Part shown: piece by piece, positions 39,649-47,782 of the stretch | How positions within the stretch are numbered: the first letter of the stretch is position 1 | How the letters are laid out: every line of letters begins with the position of its first letter | NCBI RefSeq assembly: GCF_002705925.1 | Contig: NZ_NKRE01000001.1 | Span: 880,429 to 943,560 of the forward strand | Direction of reading: 5' to 3' | Origin: Mycobacterium ostraviense | GTDB lineage: Bacteria > Actinomycetota > Actinomycetes > Mycobacteriales > Mycobacteriaceae | DNA: 63,132 nt | Made by a program: the position numbers and the translations under genes | The notes under the pieces: generated by a model | What the model was told of the DNA's origin: nothing | What the model saw: only the letters and a program-made list of their open reading frames with translations | Database searches by the model: none

Positions 39649-41987
39649 CACATTCCTCCGTTCGCGCTGGCCTGCCAGTCGGCGGCTCGAACGACCGCCT
39701 CACAGAACGCAAGACGGAAGGGGCCAAGGTCAGCTCGATCGCGTAGCGCAAGCGCCCGGCTGGTCAAGGAACCAGAGCCGTGTGTCGTCGGCTGCAACGA
39801 CAGGTTGACGGCCGGGATCTGGTGACCACTCAGCGTGAAACCGATTGTGCTGCTTCCCTCTTTAACGCCCAGCGTGACCCCTGGTCGCTCGTCGGGTTTG
39901 CCGCGAATCGTCACTCGGACTTTTCCGTGATGAGCGGCAACGAGGTACACGATCAAGTCGCGTTCCTGATGGTCGTCCAGCAGCCCGGTCGATGCGTCCA
40001 GCAACCAAAGCGCGCTCGCCAGCTCATGGCGAAAGTGGGGCGGATCGTGCCGCAACGGCCGATGACCGGGTGATTTGGCCCACAGCGCGAGTGAAGCCGG
40101 AGGTGGCGCCTCGGGGTTCGCTTTCGCCAGCGATGCGGCGAAGGTCGGATGCGCCTTGCCGAGGTCATGAAGCAGTGCGGCGCGGACGATCGCATCGCGC
40201 TGGCGATCCGTCAGGTCGACGCCGGGCCCGAAGCGCGGTAACAGCTCTCGCGCGACAGCTTCGGTCTCAACGAGGTGTTCATCCAGAGCTATCCAGTTTG
40301 CGAACCCAACGGAAAGCGGGTCGCGGTCAAACGCGTCGGGTGTCGTCGACGGCACAGTGACCGGTTCGACTGCCTGCCTGCTGCCTGGGTCGAAACCGCG
40401 TTCGGGTAGGTAACCGCCATGCAGCGCGTCCAGTACGATGACTGCCCCTGGGCGGACATCGTCGCGCCGAGCGAGCCGCCACGTGCCGTCTACCTGATCC
40501 CAGATGCGGGCACATTGTGGTTCCGACTTGAGCATGTCCCGGACGTCGGCGATCGGTGCCTGGCAGAGCTCGCTTCGGTGGACGGTGGGCATGTCAGGAG
40601 TTTTGAGGTCGCGCCAGGCGACCGATACGGTTCGATCAGCAGCATCGCGGATGAATGGGCTGACGTCGATGTCGTTGCCCGCAAGGTCAGGTGCCGTGTC
40701 GAACAGATCCAGAAGGTCGCGCCGGCGCAATACGGGATGGATCGGCCGCGTGGTGGAGACTTGCTGCTCTGCTAGCTCCCGGCCGGTCATTGCACGATCC
40801 TCGAGGGCCGCGAGTGCCGTAGCCGCGGATTCGAGATCTTCCGCCGCGTAGGGCAAGTGCGCCTTGGCGCCGACTGGCACCGTCCACACGAGTCGCGCGT
40901 CGGCGGCGCGGCCGTCGCGGTTGCAGCGGCCCGCGCGCTGCACGATCGACGGCCACGGTGCAACCTCGGTGATCAGGGTCTCCGAGGTCACATCGACGCC
41001 CGCCTCCAGAACTTGGGTTGCGACAACGATCGTGCCCTGTGGGCCAGGTTCAGCCAGGGCCGCGGCCGTCTGGGATGCGCGGTCGGTAGGTCGGAAGCGT
41101 GAATGCAGCAACACGACATCAACGCGCTGTTTAAGACGCTCCAACTCAGCCTGGACGCTCATCGCGCGCTCGACCGTGTTGAGAACGACCAGAGTTCGAG
41201 TACCGGGCCGGTGCAGGGCCACCACGCTTGCCGCCAAAGCGGCCGAGTACTTTTTCGAATCGGCATCAAGGTGGAGTTGTCGAATTGTGCGGGTTGCGGC
41301 CATCCGCCGGGCGAGCTCGCCGCTCTCGTCAGTCACGTCGACCACGGACAGCGGTCTACGCAAGTCCGCGGTGGATAGCTCTGCCACGTCGATCGTCGCT
41401 GACATCCACATCGACCGGCAGGGCAGTGCGGTGCCAAAAACCTCCCGCAGGCCCTGCAATTGCAGCGACGTGGGCAGCCCCGGACCCATCAGCTGTACCT
41501 CGTCAAATACGAACTGGGTCCCGGCGTGCAGCAGACCGAAGCTCATCGGCCAAGCGGCACGGGTTTCTGCGAAGCCCCGCATCAGGAGCCGCGACAGCGC
41601 CATGTCTTGGGTGCCGATGAAGATTCGCTCGGTGTCCGGGTGGGTCTTCCACTCGCGGTCGCGCCTATCCTCACCGCCCATCAACACATGCACCCCGACC
41701 GCAGCGCCCAACGCGCCGACCCATCGACGCGCTGCGTCGACAGTTTGTTCGACAAGCGTGCGCTGCGGCAACACGACAACCAGCCAGTGAGGCGTCCCCG
41801 CGCGCACGGCCGGATCGGGATGGGCGATCCGGCGGTACAGCCACGGCAACAGTGCCGCCAGCGTCTTTCCGGACCCAGTCGGCGCGCGAAGTACATCCGG
41901 CAGCCCCGATTGCGCCAGTTCCGTTTGGTACGGGTATGGCCGGGCCAAACCGTGTGTCGCCGCCGCGACAAACTCTTCGAACGTCAT
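39648..41987 (-). CDS. cas3: Cas3 helicase-nuclease with C-terminal HD domain
   Basis: The 779-residue protein has an N-terminal SF2 helicase: Walker A P36-TGSGKT-42, the DEVQ box D162-E-V-Q-165, motif III S196-A-T-198, and the C-terminal helicase lobe with VVATQVLEAGVDV and IVQRAGRCNRDGR. The HD nuclease follows at the C-terminus (LHDLGKAHPTF near 607, HFRHELASALWLL, YLVAAHHGKVRV). In most type I systems HD precedes the helicase; the reversed order is a mark of I-G. It is the first gene of the operon, with GGAG about 9 bases before the ATG. The 122 bases upstream to the right direct repeat must hold the operon promoter; I see no clear hexamers. Confidence 0.95.
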   Translation of the reverse strand: MTFEEFVAAATHGLARPYPYQTELAQSGLPDVLRAPTGSGKTLAALLPWLYRRIAHPDPAVRAGTPHWLVVVLPQRTLVEQTVDAARRWVGALGAAVGVHVLMGGEDRRDREWKTHPDTERIFIGTQDMALSRLLMRGFAETRAAWPMSFGLLHAGTQFVFDEVQLMGPGLPTSLQLQGLREVFGTALPCRSMWMSATIDVAELSTADLRRPLSVVDVTDESGELARRMAATRTIRQLHLDADSKKYSAALAASVVALHRPGTRTLVVLNTVERAMSVQAELERLKQRVDVVLLHSRFRPTDRASQTAAALAEPGPQGTIVVATQVLEAGVDVTSETLITEVAPWPSIVQRAGRCNRDGRAADARLVWTVPVGAKAHLPYAAEDLESAATALAALEDRAMTGRELAEQQVSTTRPIHPVLRRRDLLDLFDTAPDLAGNDIDVSPFIRDAADRTVSVAWRDLKTPDMPTVHRSELCQAPIADVRDMLKSEPQCARIWDQVDGTWRLARRDDVRPGAVIVLDALHGGYLPERGFDPGSRQAVEPVTVPSTTPDAFDRDPLSVGFANWIALDEHLVETEAVARELLPRFGPGVDLTDRQRDAIVRAALLHDLGKAHPTFAASLAKANPEAPPPASLALWAKSPGHRPLRHDPPHFRHELASALWLLDASTGLLDDHQERDLIVYLVAAHHGKVRVTIRGKPDERPGVTLGVKEGSSTIGFTLSGHQIPAVNLSLQPTTHGSGSLTSRALALRDRADLGPFRLAFCEAVVRAADWQASANGGM

Positions 41988-42109
41988 AGCTTCATCTCCG
42001 TCATCTAGCTCAGGGCGATGTGTGACAAAAGCTACGGCGAGGGTCCGACAAGTAGTGGCAAAACTTCAGAAACTTCGTAAGGTGGCGTGCCGCCGGCGGG
42101 ATCACCGGA

Positions 42110-42174
42110 GGCTGCTGCTTCCCGCCGGCCCGTCAGCCGACCGCGTCGCGGACCCGGGCGGCGACCTCGGCTAG
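42110..42174 (+). pseudogene. 3' remnant of the Rv2800-type hydrolase gene
   Basis: The plus strand repeats the C-terminus of the hydrolase: the frame reads LLLPAGPSADRVADPGGDLG and ends in TAG at 42172-42174. The intact gene at 22077-23759 ends LLLPVGPSADRVANSGGDLG. Nothing before 42110 resembles the hydrolase. It is a duplicated tail, evidence that the CRISPR island split the original junction of two convergent genes. Confidence 0.75.
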
Positions 42175-42213
42175 CACCGCGTCGTCATGCACCGGCGTCG
42201 CCAGGCTTGGCGC
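42110..42213. repeat. Right copy of the 104-bp direct repeat flanking the CRISPR-Cas island
   Basis: Direct repeat of 23695-23798 with 5 mismatches, three of them clustered in the stretch gcGgacCcGgg (left copy gcAaacTcTgg, differences in capitals except where shared). It contains the 3' end of the intact DUF1802 gene and a copy of the last 21 codons plus stop of the Rv2800 homologue, with no gene body in front. Confidence 0.95.
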
Positions 42214-42678
42214 TATCGGCAGCTGCACCCAGCTGGTGCAACCGGCGTATTCGGGGATACGGGTGACCTGAACCGGCTCGGCGAGCGGGATCGCGGACAC
42301 CACCAGGACGGCCAGCTTGTGCTTGGGCCGGAAGTCGAGCCGGTCCGCGCGGATCGACTCGGCGGTCCAGATATGCAGATCCTGAATGTCGTCCAGCCCC
42401 TCTGGCCGGTTAACCTGCAGTGCTGCAACAACTTTCGCCGCAGCCCGCACCACCAGTCGCTCGTCGGTGCTGTCGGCGGCCGCCTCGGCCAGCAAGTCGC
42501 GGTGCTCGGGCCGGACCCGCTGCGCGTGGCTGTGCGCGACCGTCGGGAACAACAAGAACTCTCCGGCCGCCACCTCGAACCGCTTCTCCCCGATGCCGCC
42601 CTTGCGCAACAGCACGGTTTGACGACCGTCCAGCAGCGCGTGCACGGCCGCACTCCATTCCTTCAGCGCAGGTGTCAC
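42133..42678 (-). CDS. DUF1802 family protein
   Basis: The 181-residue protein has the DUF1802 layout: ALKEWSAAVHALLDGRQTVLLRKGGIGE at the start, GEFLLFPTVAHSHAQRVRPEH in the middle and FRPKHKLAVLVVSAI near the end. The function of this bacterial family is unknown. It starts at a GTG overlapping the DUF2277 stop (GTGA), so the two are coupled. The last 27 codons lie in the right direct repeat, and a copy of them remains on the far side of the CRISPR island. The gene itself is complete. Confidence 0.82.
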   Translation of the reverse strand: MTPALKEWSAAVHALLDGRQTVLLRKGGIGEKRFEVAAGEFLLFPTVAHSHAQRVRPEHRDLLAEAAADSTDERLVVRAAAKVVAALQVNRPEGLDDIQDLHIWTAESIRADRLDFRPKHKLAVLVVSAIPLAEPVQVTRIPEYAGCTSWVQLPIAPSLATPVHDDAVLAEVAARVRDAVG

Positions 42679-42944
42679 TGGGATCTCGCCAGACGGGCCA
42701 ACACCTCGGGACGGCGCAGCGGCGGGACACTCTTGGGTGGCTGACGCCGCGCCGGCAGCGCGGCCAGCAACCGCGTCGTCGTCGCCGTCACTTCAGCAAC
42801 CGCGGCCTCGAATGCCTCGGCGTTGGCCGTTGACGGGCGGGTGATGCCGCTGACCTTGCGCACATACTGGCGGGCGGCGGCCGCAATCTCGACAGCCGTG
42901 GCCGGGGGTTCCAGGCCGCGCAGTTCGGTGATGTTCCGGCACAT
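42675..42944 (-). CDS. DUF2277 family small protein
   Basis: The 89-residue protein begins MCRNITELRGLEPPATAVEI and continues with AARQYVRKVSGITRPSTAN, the highly recognisable DUF2277 pattern found across actinobacteria and proteobacteria. It is soluble and helical, of unknown function. It overlaps the DUF1802 gene by 4 bases. A PPE gene ends 29 bases upstream of its start on the same strand. Confidence 0.88.
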   Translation of the reverse strand: MCRNITELRGLEPPATAVEIAAAARQYVRKVSGITRPSTANAEAFEAAVAEVTATTTRLLAALPARRQPPKSVPPLRRPEVLARLARSQ

Positions 42945-42972
42945 CCCTCAACGATAGGACGCGGTATCCGCA

Positions 42973-44211
42973 CTACCCGGCAGACGGTGAGCGCTGCATC
43001 ACTCGATACCGGAATCCGTATCGCTGATCAGCCGCGGCGTGCTTGCCGGCCGCTGTCATCGGCATGCCCTGCAGGTAGGCGTTCGCCTTCGCGTTCGCCA
43101 GAGAGCCGATGATGTCGAACTCCTGATCCCAGGGGGCAGCGTGCAGCGCCCGAACGCTGGCGTCCCAACTGCTCGGCGTCGACAAGGACCCGATCGAGCC
43201 AGCCTTGCCCATCACCGCCGACACCGGCCTGGCCAGACTGTCGAGGCGTTCCCAATACTGTTCGGGCACCGCTGTGGCCCCACCCGCCCCGGCACCCGGG
43301 GGCGCCCCGAAGCGCAGTTTCGGGCCCCAGCTGTCAACAACCGAGGACCCTGAGTCGCCGGCGCCGCCCGGGCTGCCCGGTATGGTTTGCTGCGCGATCG
43401 ACGCAATGAATTGCGCTATTCCCATCCCGAAATAGCTCAACCCGGCCAGCCGAACCAGCGTTGTCCGTTCCGCGGGAGTGATGTCGGGCAGCAGCGCCTC
43501 AAGCCATTGTGCGAATGCCGCGTATCCCGGGAACCACGTGTTCGACGACAGTCGTGCCAGCGCGTGCCATATCGCCGGACTGGAGGCGAGCCCCCCAAAC
43601 TTTGCCGATAGTGCCGTCCCCGCAAATGTCGCGGCGACTTCGGCCACCGCTGCTGTTTGCTGAAGTGGTCCGCTCAGTCCGGTAGTCGTCGGCGGCGGGT
43701 TAAACGGAGCCAGCACGGTGGCGGTTGCCGACGAGCCGGCATAGCCGTACATCGCGGCAGCATCCTGGGCCCACATCTCGGCGTATTCGGACTCGGTGGC
43801 CGCGATCGCCGGGGTGTTCTGCCCGAAGAAGTTGGTGGCGACGAGCGTCATCAGCAAGACGCGGTTGGCGGTAACCGCCGGCGGGGGCACCGTCATCGCG
43901 AAGGCCGTCTCGTAGGCGGCGGCGGCCACCCGGGCCTGGCTGGCGGTGTGTTCGGCCTGGATTGCGGTGGCGCTGAGCCATGTCACATACGGGGCGGCAG
44001 CGGCCATCATCGAAGCCGCCGCCGGACCGATCCATGCCGCGCCGGTCAGCTCGGAAATCACTGACGAGTAGCCCGACGCCGTCGCGCCCAGCTCACCTGC
44101 CAGCGCATCCCAAGCCGCGGCTGCTGCCAGCATGGATCCCGAACCCGGACCGGCATACATCCGCGCGGAATTGATCTCCGGGGGCAGCGCCCCGTAATCG
44201 CCGCACATCAT
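42973..44211 (-). CDS. PPE family protein, SVP-like group with altered motif
   Basis: The 412-residue protein opens with the PPE domain ([44 protein letters not shown], the WxG-like helical turn), about residues 1-180. The rest is Ala/Gly-rich. Where PPE-SVP proteins carry GxxSVPxxW it has [11 protein letters not shown] (near 348), an altered form. PPE proteins are exported by ESX-type secretion, usually with a PE partner; no PE gene lies next to it. It is preceded on the same strand by another PPE gene 128 bases away. H37Rv has no PPE gene here, so this looks like a species-specific acquisition or duplication. Confidence 0.9.
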   Translation of the reverse strand: MMCGDYGALPPEINSARMYAGPGSGSMLAAAAAWDALAGELGATASGYSSVISELTGAAWIGPAAASMMAAAAPYVTWLSATAIQAEHTASQARVAAAAYETAFAMTVPPPAVTANRVLLMTLVATNFFGQNTPAIAATESEYAEMWAQDAAAMYGYAGSSATATVLAPFNPPPTTTGLSGPLQQTAAVAEVAATFAGTALSAKFGGLASSPAIWHALARLSSNTWFPGYAAFAQWLEALLPDITPAERTTLVRLAGLSYFGMGIAQFIASIAQQTIPGSPGGAGDSGSSVVDSWGPKLRFGAPPGAGAGGATAVPEQYWERLDSLARPVSAVMGKAGSIGSLSTPSSWDASVRALHAAPWDQEFDIIGSLANAKANAYLQGMPMTAAGKHAAADQRYGFRYRVMQRSPSAG

Positions 44212-44339
44212 CGGCGTCTCCGTGACTGCGGATCGTCACCCGCGTACAAGACCCGCAGCCGCAGAATCGCCACGGCGCAGGCGTTGACCCGCGGGCCAGG
44301 TTTTCGGCCGCTCGGTGCCGTATCGGTAGCCATCAGTTG

Positions 44340-45548
44340 TTATCCGGCGAACGGCGGACGCGCCATCACGGTGGGCCGAACACCGTATCGCGGACCGGAA
44401 CCAGTCGCGCCGTGCCCCGCCGGCCCGGTGAGCGGCATGCCGCCCAACAGGTTTCCGGCACCGGCGCCGTCGGGCGCGAATTTGAACGTTTCGACCGGCA
44501 TACGCGCCGGGATGGACTCGACGTCCGGCAGGGCCTGCGCCCACGAGGGTGGAACCGACAACCGGCCGATCGACCCGGCATGGCCCAAACCGGCCGATAC
44601 CTGCCCGCCGCCGCCCACCAGGCTCCCCAAACCCGCTAAACCGCCCTGCGCCGCGCCGCCGGCGGCGGCCGCGGCCTGGGTGGCGCCGCCGAGCAACCCC
44701 AAAGTCTTGCTCGACTGAACAAAGTTGTTCGCCATGCCGATGCTGAAATAGGGCAAGCCCTCGGTGTTGTAAAGAAAGCTGGCGTATGGCTGCAAGTCGG
44801 TCAGCAACGCCGCAATCGACGTGGGAAATGTGGACGTTCCGAACAGGATCTGCCACAGCCACGCCAGCGGTGAACTCGACACCGCCGAAGCAACCGGCGT
44901 AGCGAGCCCTTGCAACATCGTGGGAATCCCCGAAATGAGACGGGCAAGGGCTGACTGGCTGGCGCCGGCCGAAGTGGCAGCGGCGTGAGTGACCGCAGCG
45001 GTTTGGCCGGATGCGCCGGCGGGGTTGACGATGTGCGGCGGCTGCTTGAACGGGGTCAAGGTGGTGGCGGACCCGGTAGCGGCGGCGTACTCGTACATGG
45101 CGGTGGCGTCCTGGGCCCACATCTGGCCGTACTGGGCTTCCAAAGCCGCGATCGCTGAGGTGTTTTGGCCGTAGACGTTCGACTGCATCAACTCGGCCAA
45201 CTGCAGACGGTTGGCCAGGATCGCCGGCGGTGGCACTATCGCGGCAAAGGCGTTCTCGTAGGCGGCTGCGGAGGCTCTCGCCTGCATGGCCGTCTGCTCG
45301 GCTTGCGCGGCGGTGGCCCGCATCCAGACAACATAGGGAGCGACGGCGGCGGCCATCGCCGTCGACGCCGGGCCCAACCACCCTTCCCCGGCCAGCTGGT
45401 TGACCAGCGTTTCATAACCGGCTGCCGCGGAATCCAATTCGGCTGCCAGCGCACTCCAGGCCGATGCCGCGGCTGTCATCGACATCGACCCCGGGCCGGT
45501 ATACATTCGCGCAGAGTTGACTTCCGGTGGTAAGCCGCCATAATCCAT
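44340..45548 (-). CDS. PPE family protein, PPE-SVP group
   Basis: The protein has 402 residues from ATG 45548 (MDYGGLPPEVNSARMYTGPG); the frame is open upstream to 45806, but those residues are not PPE-like. The PPE domain covers about 1-180 with GWLGPASTAMAAAVAPYVVWM. The SVP motif LSVPPSW is intact (near 333). The tail ends RPTVMARPPFAG. It lacks a PE gene partner nearby. It shares domain layout with the next PPE gene but the C-terminal parts differ, so the duplication is not recent. The upstream region holds several inverted repeats. Confidence 0.92.
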   Translation of the reverse strand: MDYGGLPPEVNSARMYTGPGSMSMTAAASAWSALAAELDSAAAGYETLVNQLAGEGWLGPASTAMAAAVAPYVVWMRATAAQAEQTAMQARASAAAYENAFAAIVPPPAILANRLQLAELMQSNVYGQNTSAIAALEAQYGQMWAQDATAMYEYAAATGSATTLTPFKQPPHIVNPAGASGQTAAVTHAAATSAGASQSALARLISGIPTMLQGLATPVASAVSSSPLAWLWQILFGTSTFPTSIAALLTDLQPYASFLYNTEGLPYFSIGMANNFVQSSKTLGLLGGATQAAAAAGGAAQGGLAGLGSLVGGGGQVSAGLGHAGSIGRLSVPPSWAQALPDVESIPARMPVETFKFAPDGAGAGNLLGGMPLTGPAGHGATGSGPRYGVRPTVMARPPFAG

Positions 45549-45634
45549 TCGCGTCGTCTCCTTAGCGAGGACGTGGCGGCATCGGTGTTGGTGCTTGATC
45601 CACCGCCCATCCCACACAGTGAGCAAAGTCACAC

Positions 45635-45655
45635 TGTTGCGTACACAACAGTTGT
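45635..45655. promoter_or_regulatory. Overlapping small palindromes between PPE and echA16
   Basis: TGTTGcgtacaCAACA (45635-45650) and ACAACaGTTGT (45645-45655) are overlapping perfect inverted repeats in the 275-base divergent region between the PPE gene and echA16, about 90 bases upstream of the PPE start. They look like an operator for a dimeric repressor such as a TetR-type protein, but no regulator gene is adjacent and chance cannot be excluded. Confidence 0.35.
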
Positions 45656-45719
45656 TACTTGCACTTGTTAACCAGTTGAAGCGAAGCGTAGCTTTCTTCG
45701 GACCGAACGTCCAAGCCGG

Positions 45720-45746
45720 TTGACAATTGTTCATCGGACGTACATT
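45720..45746 (+). promoter_or_regulatory. Possible promoter of echA16
   Basis: A consensus -35 hexamer TTGACA (45720-45725) is followed after 15 bases by TACATT (45741-45746), 78 bases before the echA16 ATG. The spacing is shorter than the ideal 17, so this is only a candidate. The -35 overlaps a near-palindrome (TGACAATTGTTCA). Confidence 0.3.
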
Positions 45747-45823
45747 GCCCAGCCATTCCCGGCCGTTCCCGGCTGCGGCGGCACAGCCCGTCGGCGCCGT
45801 CCGCAACTGGCTACGGTTGCCCT

Positions 45824-46573
45824 ATGACCGACGACATCCTGCTGATCCACACCGACGAGCGGATCCGCACCTTGACCCTTAACCGCCCCCCGTCCCGCAA
45901 TGCGCTGTCGGCGGCGCTGCGGGACCGCTTCTTCGGGGCACTGTCCGAAGCCGACGCCGACGACGACGTCGACGTGATCATCCTCACCGGCGCCGATCCG
46001 GCGTTCTGCGCGGGACTGGACCTCAAAGAGCTGGGCGGCCAATCGGCATTGCCGGACATCTCACCGCGCTGGCCGGCCATGGCCAAGCCGGTGATCGGCG
46101 CCATCAACGGCGCGGCGGTGACCGGCGGGCTCGAACTGGCGCTGTACTGCGACATCCTGATCGCCTCGGAGCACGCCCGCTTCGCGGACACGCATGCCCG
46201 GGTGGGTCTGCTGCCGACCTGGGGACTCAGCGTGCGGTTGCCGCAGAAGGTGGGCGTGGGTATGGCCCGCCGGATGAGCCTTACCGGCGACTACCTTTCC
46301 GCCGCCGACGCGCTGCGGGCCGGCCTGGTTACCGAGGTCGTGCCGCACGACGAACTGCTGCCCACCGCCCGCCGCGTTGCGGCGTCCGTCGTCGGCAACA
46401 ACCAGAACGCGGTGCGCGCGCTGCTGGCGTCCTACCACCGCATCGACGACGCCCACACCAGTGCCGGGCTGTGGCTGGAAGCCATGGCCGCCAGGCAATT
46501 TCGCACCAGCGGCGACGACATCGCCGCGAATCGGGAGGCCGTGCTGCAACGCGGACGCTCCCAGCTGCGCTAG
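45824..46573 (+). CDS. echA16: Enoyl-CoA hydratase/isomerase EchA16
   Basis: The 249-residue crotonase-fold protein has RIRTLTLNRPPSRNALS, the oxyanion-hole segment ILTGADPAFCAGLDLKEL (near 60) and KPVIGAINGAAVTGGLELALYCD (near 90), followed by FADTHARVGLLPTWGLSVRLPQKVG. The first glutamate typical of hydratases seems replaced in the THARVGLLPTWG region, so isomerase or another crotonase activity is possible. Length and position (next to ugpC) match Rv2831 of H37Rv. It stands alone on the plus strand and converges on ugpC with 126 bases between them. Confidence 0.93.
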   Translation: MTDDILLIHTDERIRTLTLNRPPSRNALSAALRDRFFGALSEADADDDVDVIILTGADPAFCAGLDLKELGGQSALPDISPRWPAMAKPVIGAINGAAVTGGLELALYCDILIASEHARFADTHARVGLLPTWGLSVRLPQKVGVGMARRMSLTGDYLSAADALRAGLVTEVVPHDELLPTARRVAASVVGNNQNAVRALLASYHRIDDAHTSAGLWLEAMAARQFRTSGDDIAANREAVLQRGRSQLR

Positions 46574-46699
46574 GACCCGGCTCGGCTCGTATCGGGGGTA
46601 CTGCTGGGATTGCGTTCATCGAGACTGAAACCACGGCGACTGCCATCGGCGTGTCGTCTGCATGGCTACAGTGTCGCGGCTACCAGCGGCAGTCGATCC

Positions 46700-47782
46700 T
46701 CAGCGGATACGAGTCCCGGTCCGGCTGTCGAAGAAGCACACCTCTTGCGGATGCGGCCGGATCCCCAGGCTGTCGTCTACCCCGACCGCGGTGTGGCGGT
46801 CGGTGCGGACCACGATCCGCGGCACACGTAACGCCCAGCCCTGCTGCTCGAGAGGGCTTGCATACACAAACGATTCGAACCCCAACTCCTCCACCAACTC
46901 GGCCCGAACACGCAACGATCCCGCAGTCCCGGCCGGCACTACATCCCAGGACTCCGGCCGGATGCCGACCAGCACCTGCCCGACCGCCCCGCGTGGAACC
47001 GGAATCGCCAGCCCCGGCGACGTCAGCGCACCATTGCTCACGGTGGCCTCGATGAGGTTCATTGCCGGGGCCCCGATGAACGTTGCCACGAACGTGTTGA
47101 CCGGGTCGTCATACAGCGTGCGGGGACCGTCGACCTGTTGCAGCACACCGTCTTTGAGCACGGCAACCCGATCACCCATGGTCATCGCCTCCACCTGGTC
47201 GTGGGTGACGTAGACGGTGGTGGTGCCCAGCTGACGCTGCAGCCCGGAGATCTGCGACCTGGTACTCACCCGCAGCTTGGCATCCAGATTCGACAGCGGT
47301 TCGTCCATGCAGAACACCCGCGGCCGCCGCACGATCGCCCGTCCCATCGCCACCCGTTGACGCTGCCCACCGGAGAGCTTCGACGGCTTACGATCAAGCA
47401 GCTCAGTCAATTCCAACATGTCGGCGACCTCGAGCACGCGCTGCCGAGTGGCTGCGCGCGACATCCCGCCGTTTCGCAGGGCAAACCCCATGTTGGCGGC
47501 CACGGTCATGTTCGGGTACAGCGCATAGTTCTGGAAAACCATCGCTACGTCGCGTTCCCGTGGCGGCAGATGCGTCACGTCCACACCACCGATAGTGATC
47601 TGGCCGCTTTCGACCGATTCCAGCCCGGCCAGTAGCCGAAGGACCGTGGACTTGCCGCAACCGGAGGGGCCGACGAGAACCAGAAATTCGCCGTCGGCGA
47701 TATCGAGGTCCAGGTTGACGACGGCTGGCACGTCGGCGCCGGGATAGCGATGGGTCACTGCGGAATACCGGATGTCAGCCAT
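46700..47782 (-). CDS. ugpC: ABC transporter ATP-binding protein UgpC
   Basis: The 360-residue ATPase has Walker A GPSGCGKST (near 38), signature LSGGQRQRVAMGRA (near 135), Walker B RVFCMDEPLSNLDAKL, and a C-terminal TOBE-like regulatory domain of the MalK/UgpC type. It powers the UgpAEBC importer. In M. tuberculosis the UgpB protein of this system binds glycerophosphocholine, a product of membrane lipid breakdown. Its start overlaps ugpB by 8 bases. Length matches H37Rv UgpC (Rv2832c). Confidence 0.96.
   Translation of the reverse strand: MADIRYSAVTHRYPGADVPAVVNLDLDIADGEFLVLVGPSGCGKSTVLRLLAGLESVESGQITIGGVDVTHLPPRERDVAMVFQNYALYPNMTVAANMGFALRNGGMSRAATRQRVLEVADMLELTELLDRKPSKLSGGQRQRVAMGRAIVRRPRVFCMDEPLSNLDAKLRVSTRSQISGLQRQLGTTTVYVTHDQVEAMTMGDRVAVLKDGVLQQVDGPRTLYDDPVNTFVATFIGAPAMNLIEATVSNGALTSPGLAIPVPRGAVGQVLVGIRPESWDVVPAGTAGSLRVRAELVEELGFESFVYASPLEQQGWALRVPRIVVRTDRHTAVGVDDSLGIRPHPQEVCFFDSRTGTRIR

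Larger units (their letters stand above)
23799..42109. mobile_element. 18.3-kb type I-G CRISPR-Cas island between 104-bp direct repeats
   Basis: The island consists of the array, its probable leader and the six-gene cas operon, with nothing else inside: no integrase, transposase or toxin-antitoxin gene. The borders are sharp, the array starting 4 bases after the left repeat and the cas3 start lying 122 bases before the right repeat. The duplicated gene ends on both sides indicate that the unit was inserted into the Rv2800/DUF1802 junction. How it moved is unknown. Recombination between the two repeats would remove it cleanly and restore both genes. Confidence 0.6.

Noticed and set aside
42110..42174. 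A small separate gene at the right direct repeat
   Set aside because: It has no start and matches only the tail of the hydrolase gene; better explained as a duplicated remnant.
23695..42213. The 104-bp direct repeats as a transposon target-site duplication
   Set aside because: Target duplications are usually 2-15 bp and identical; these are 104 bp with 5 differences, and no transposase or terminal inverted repeat is present.
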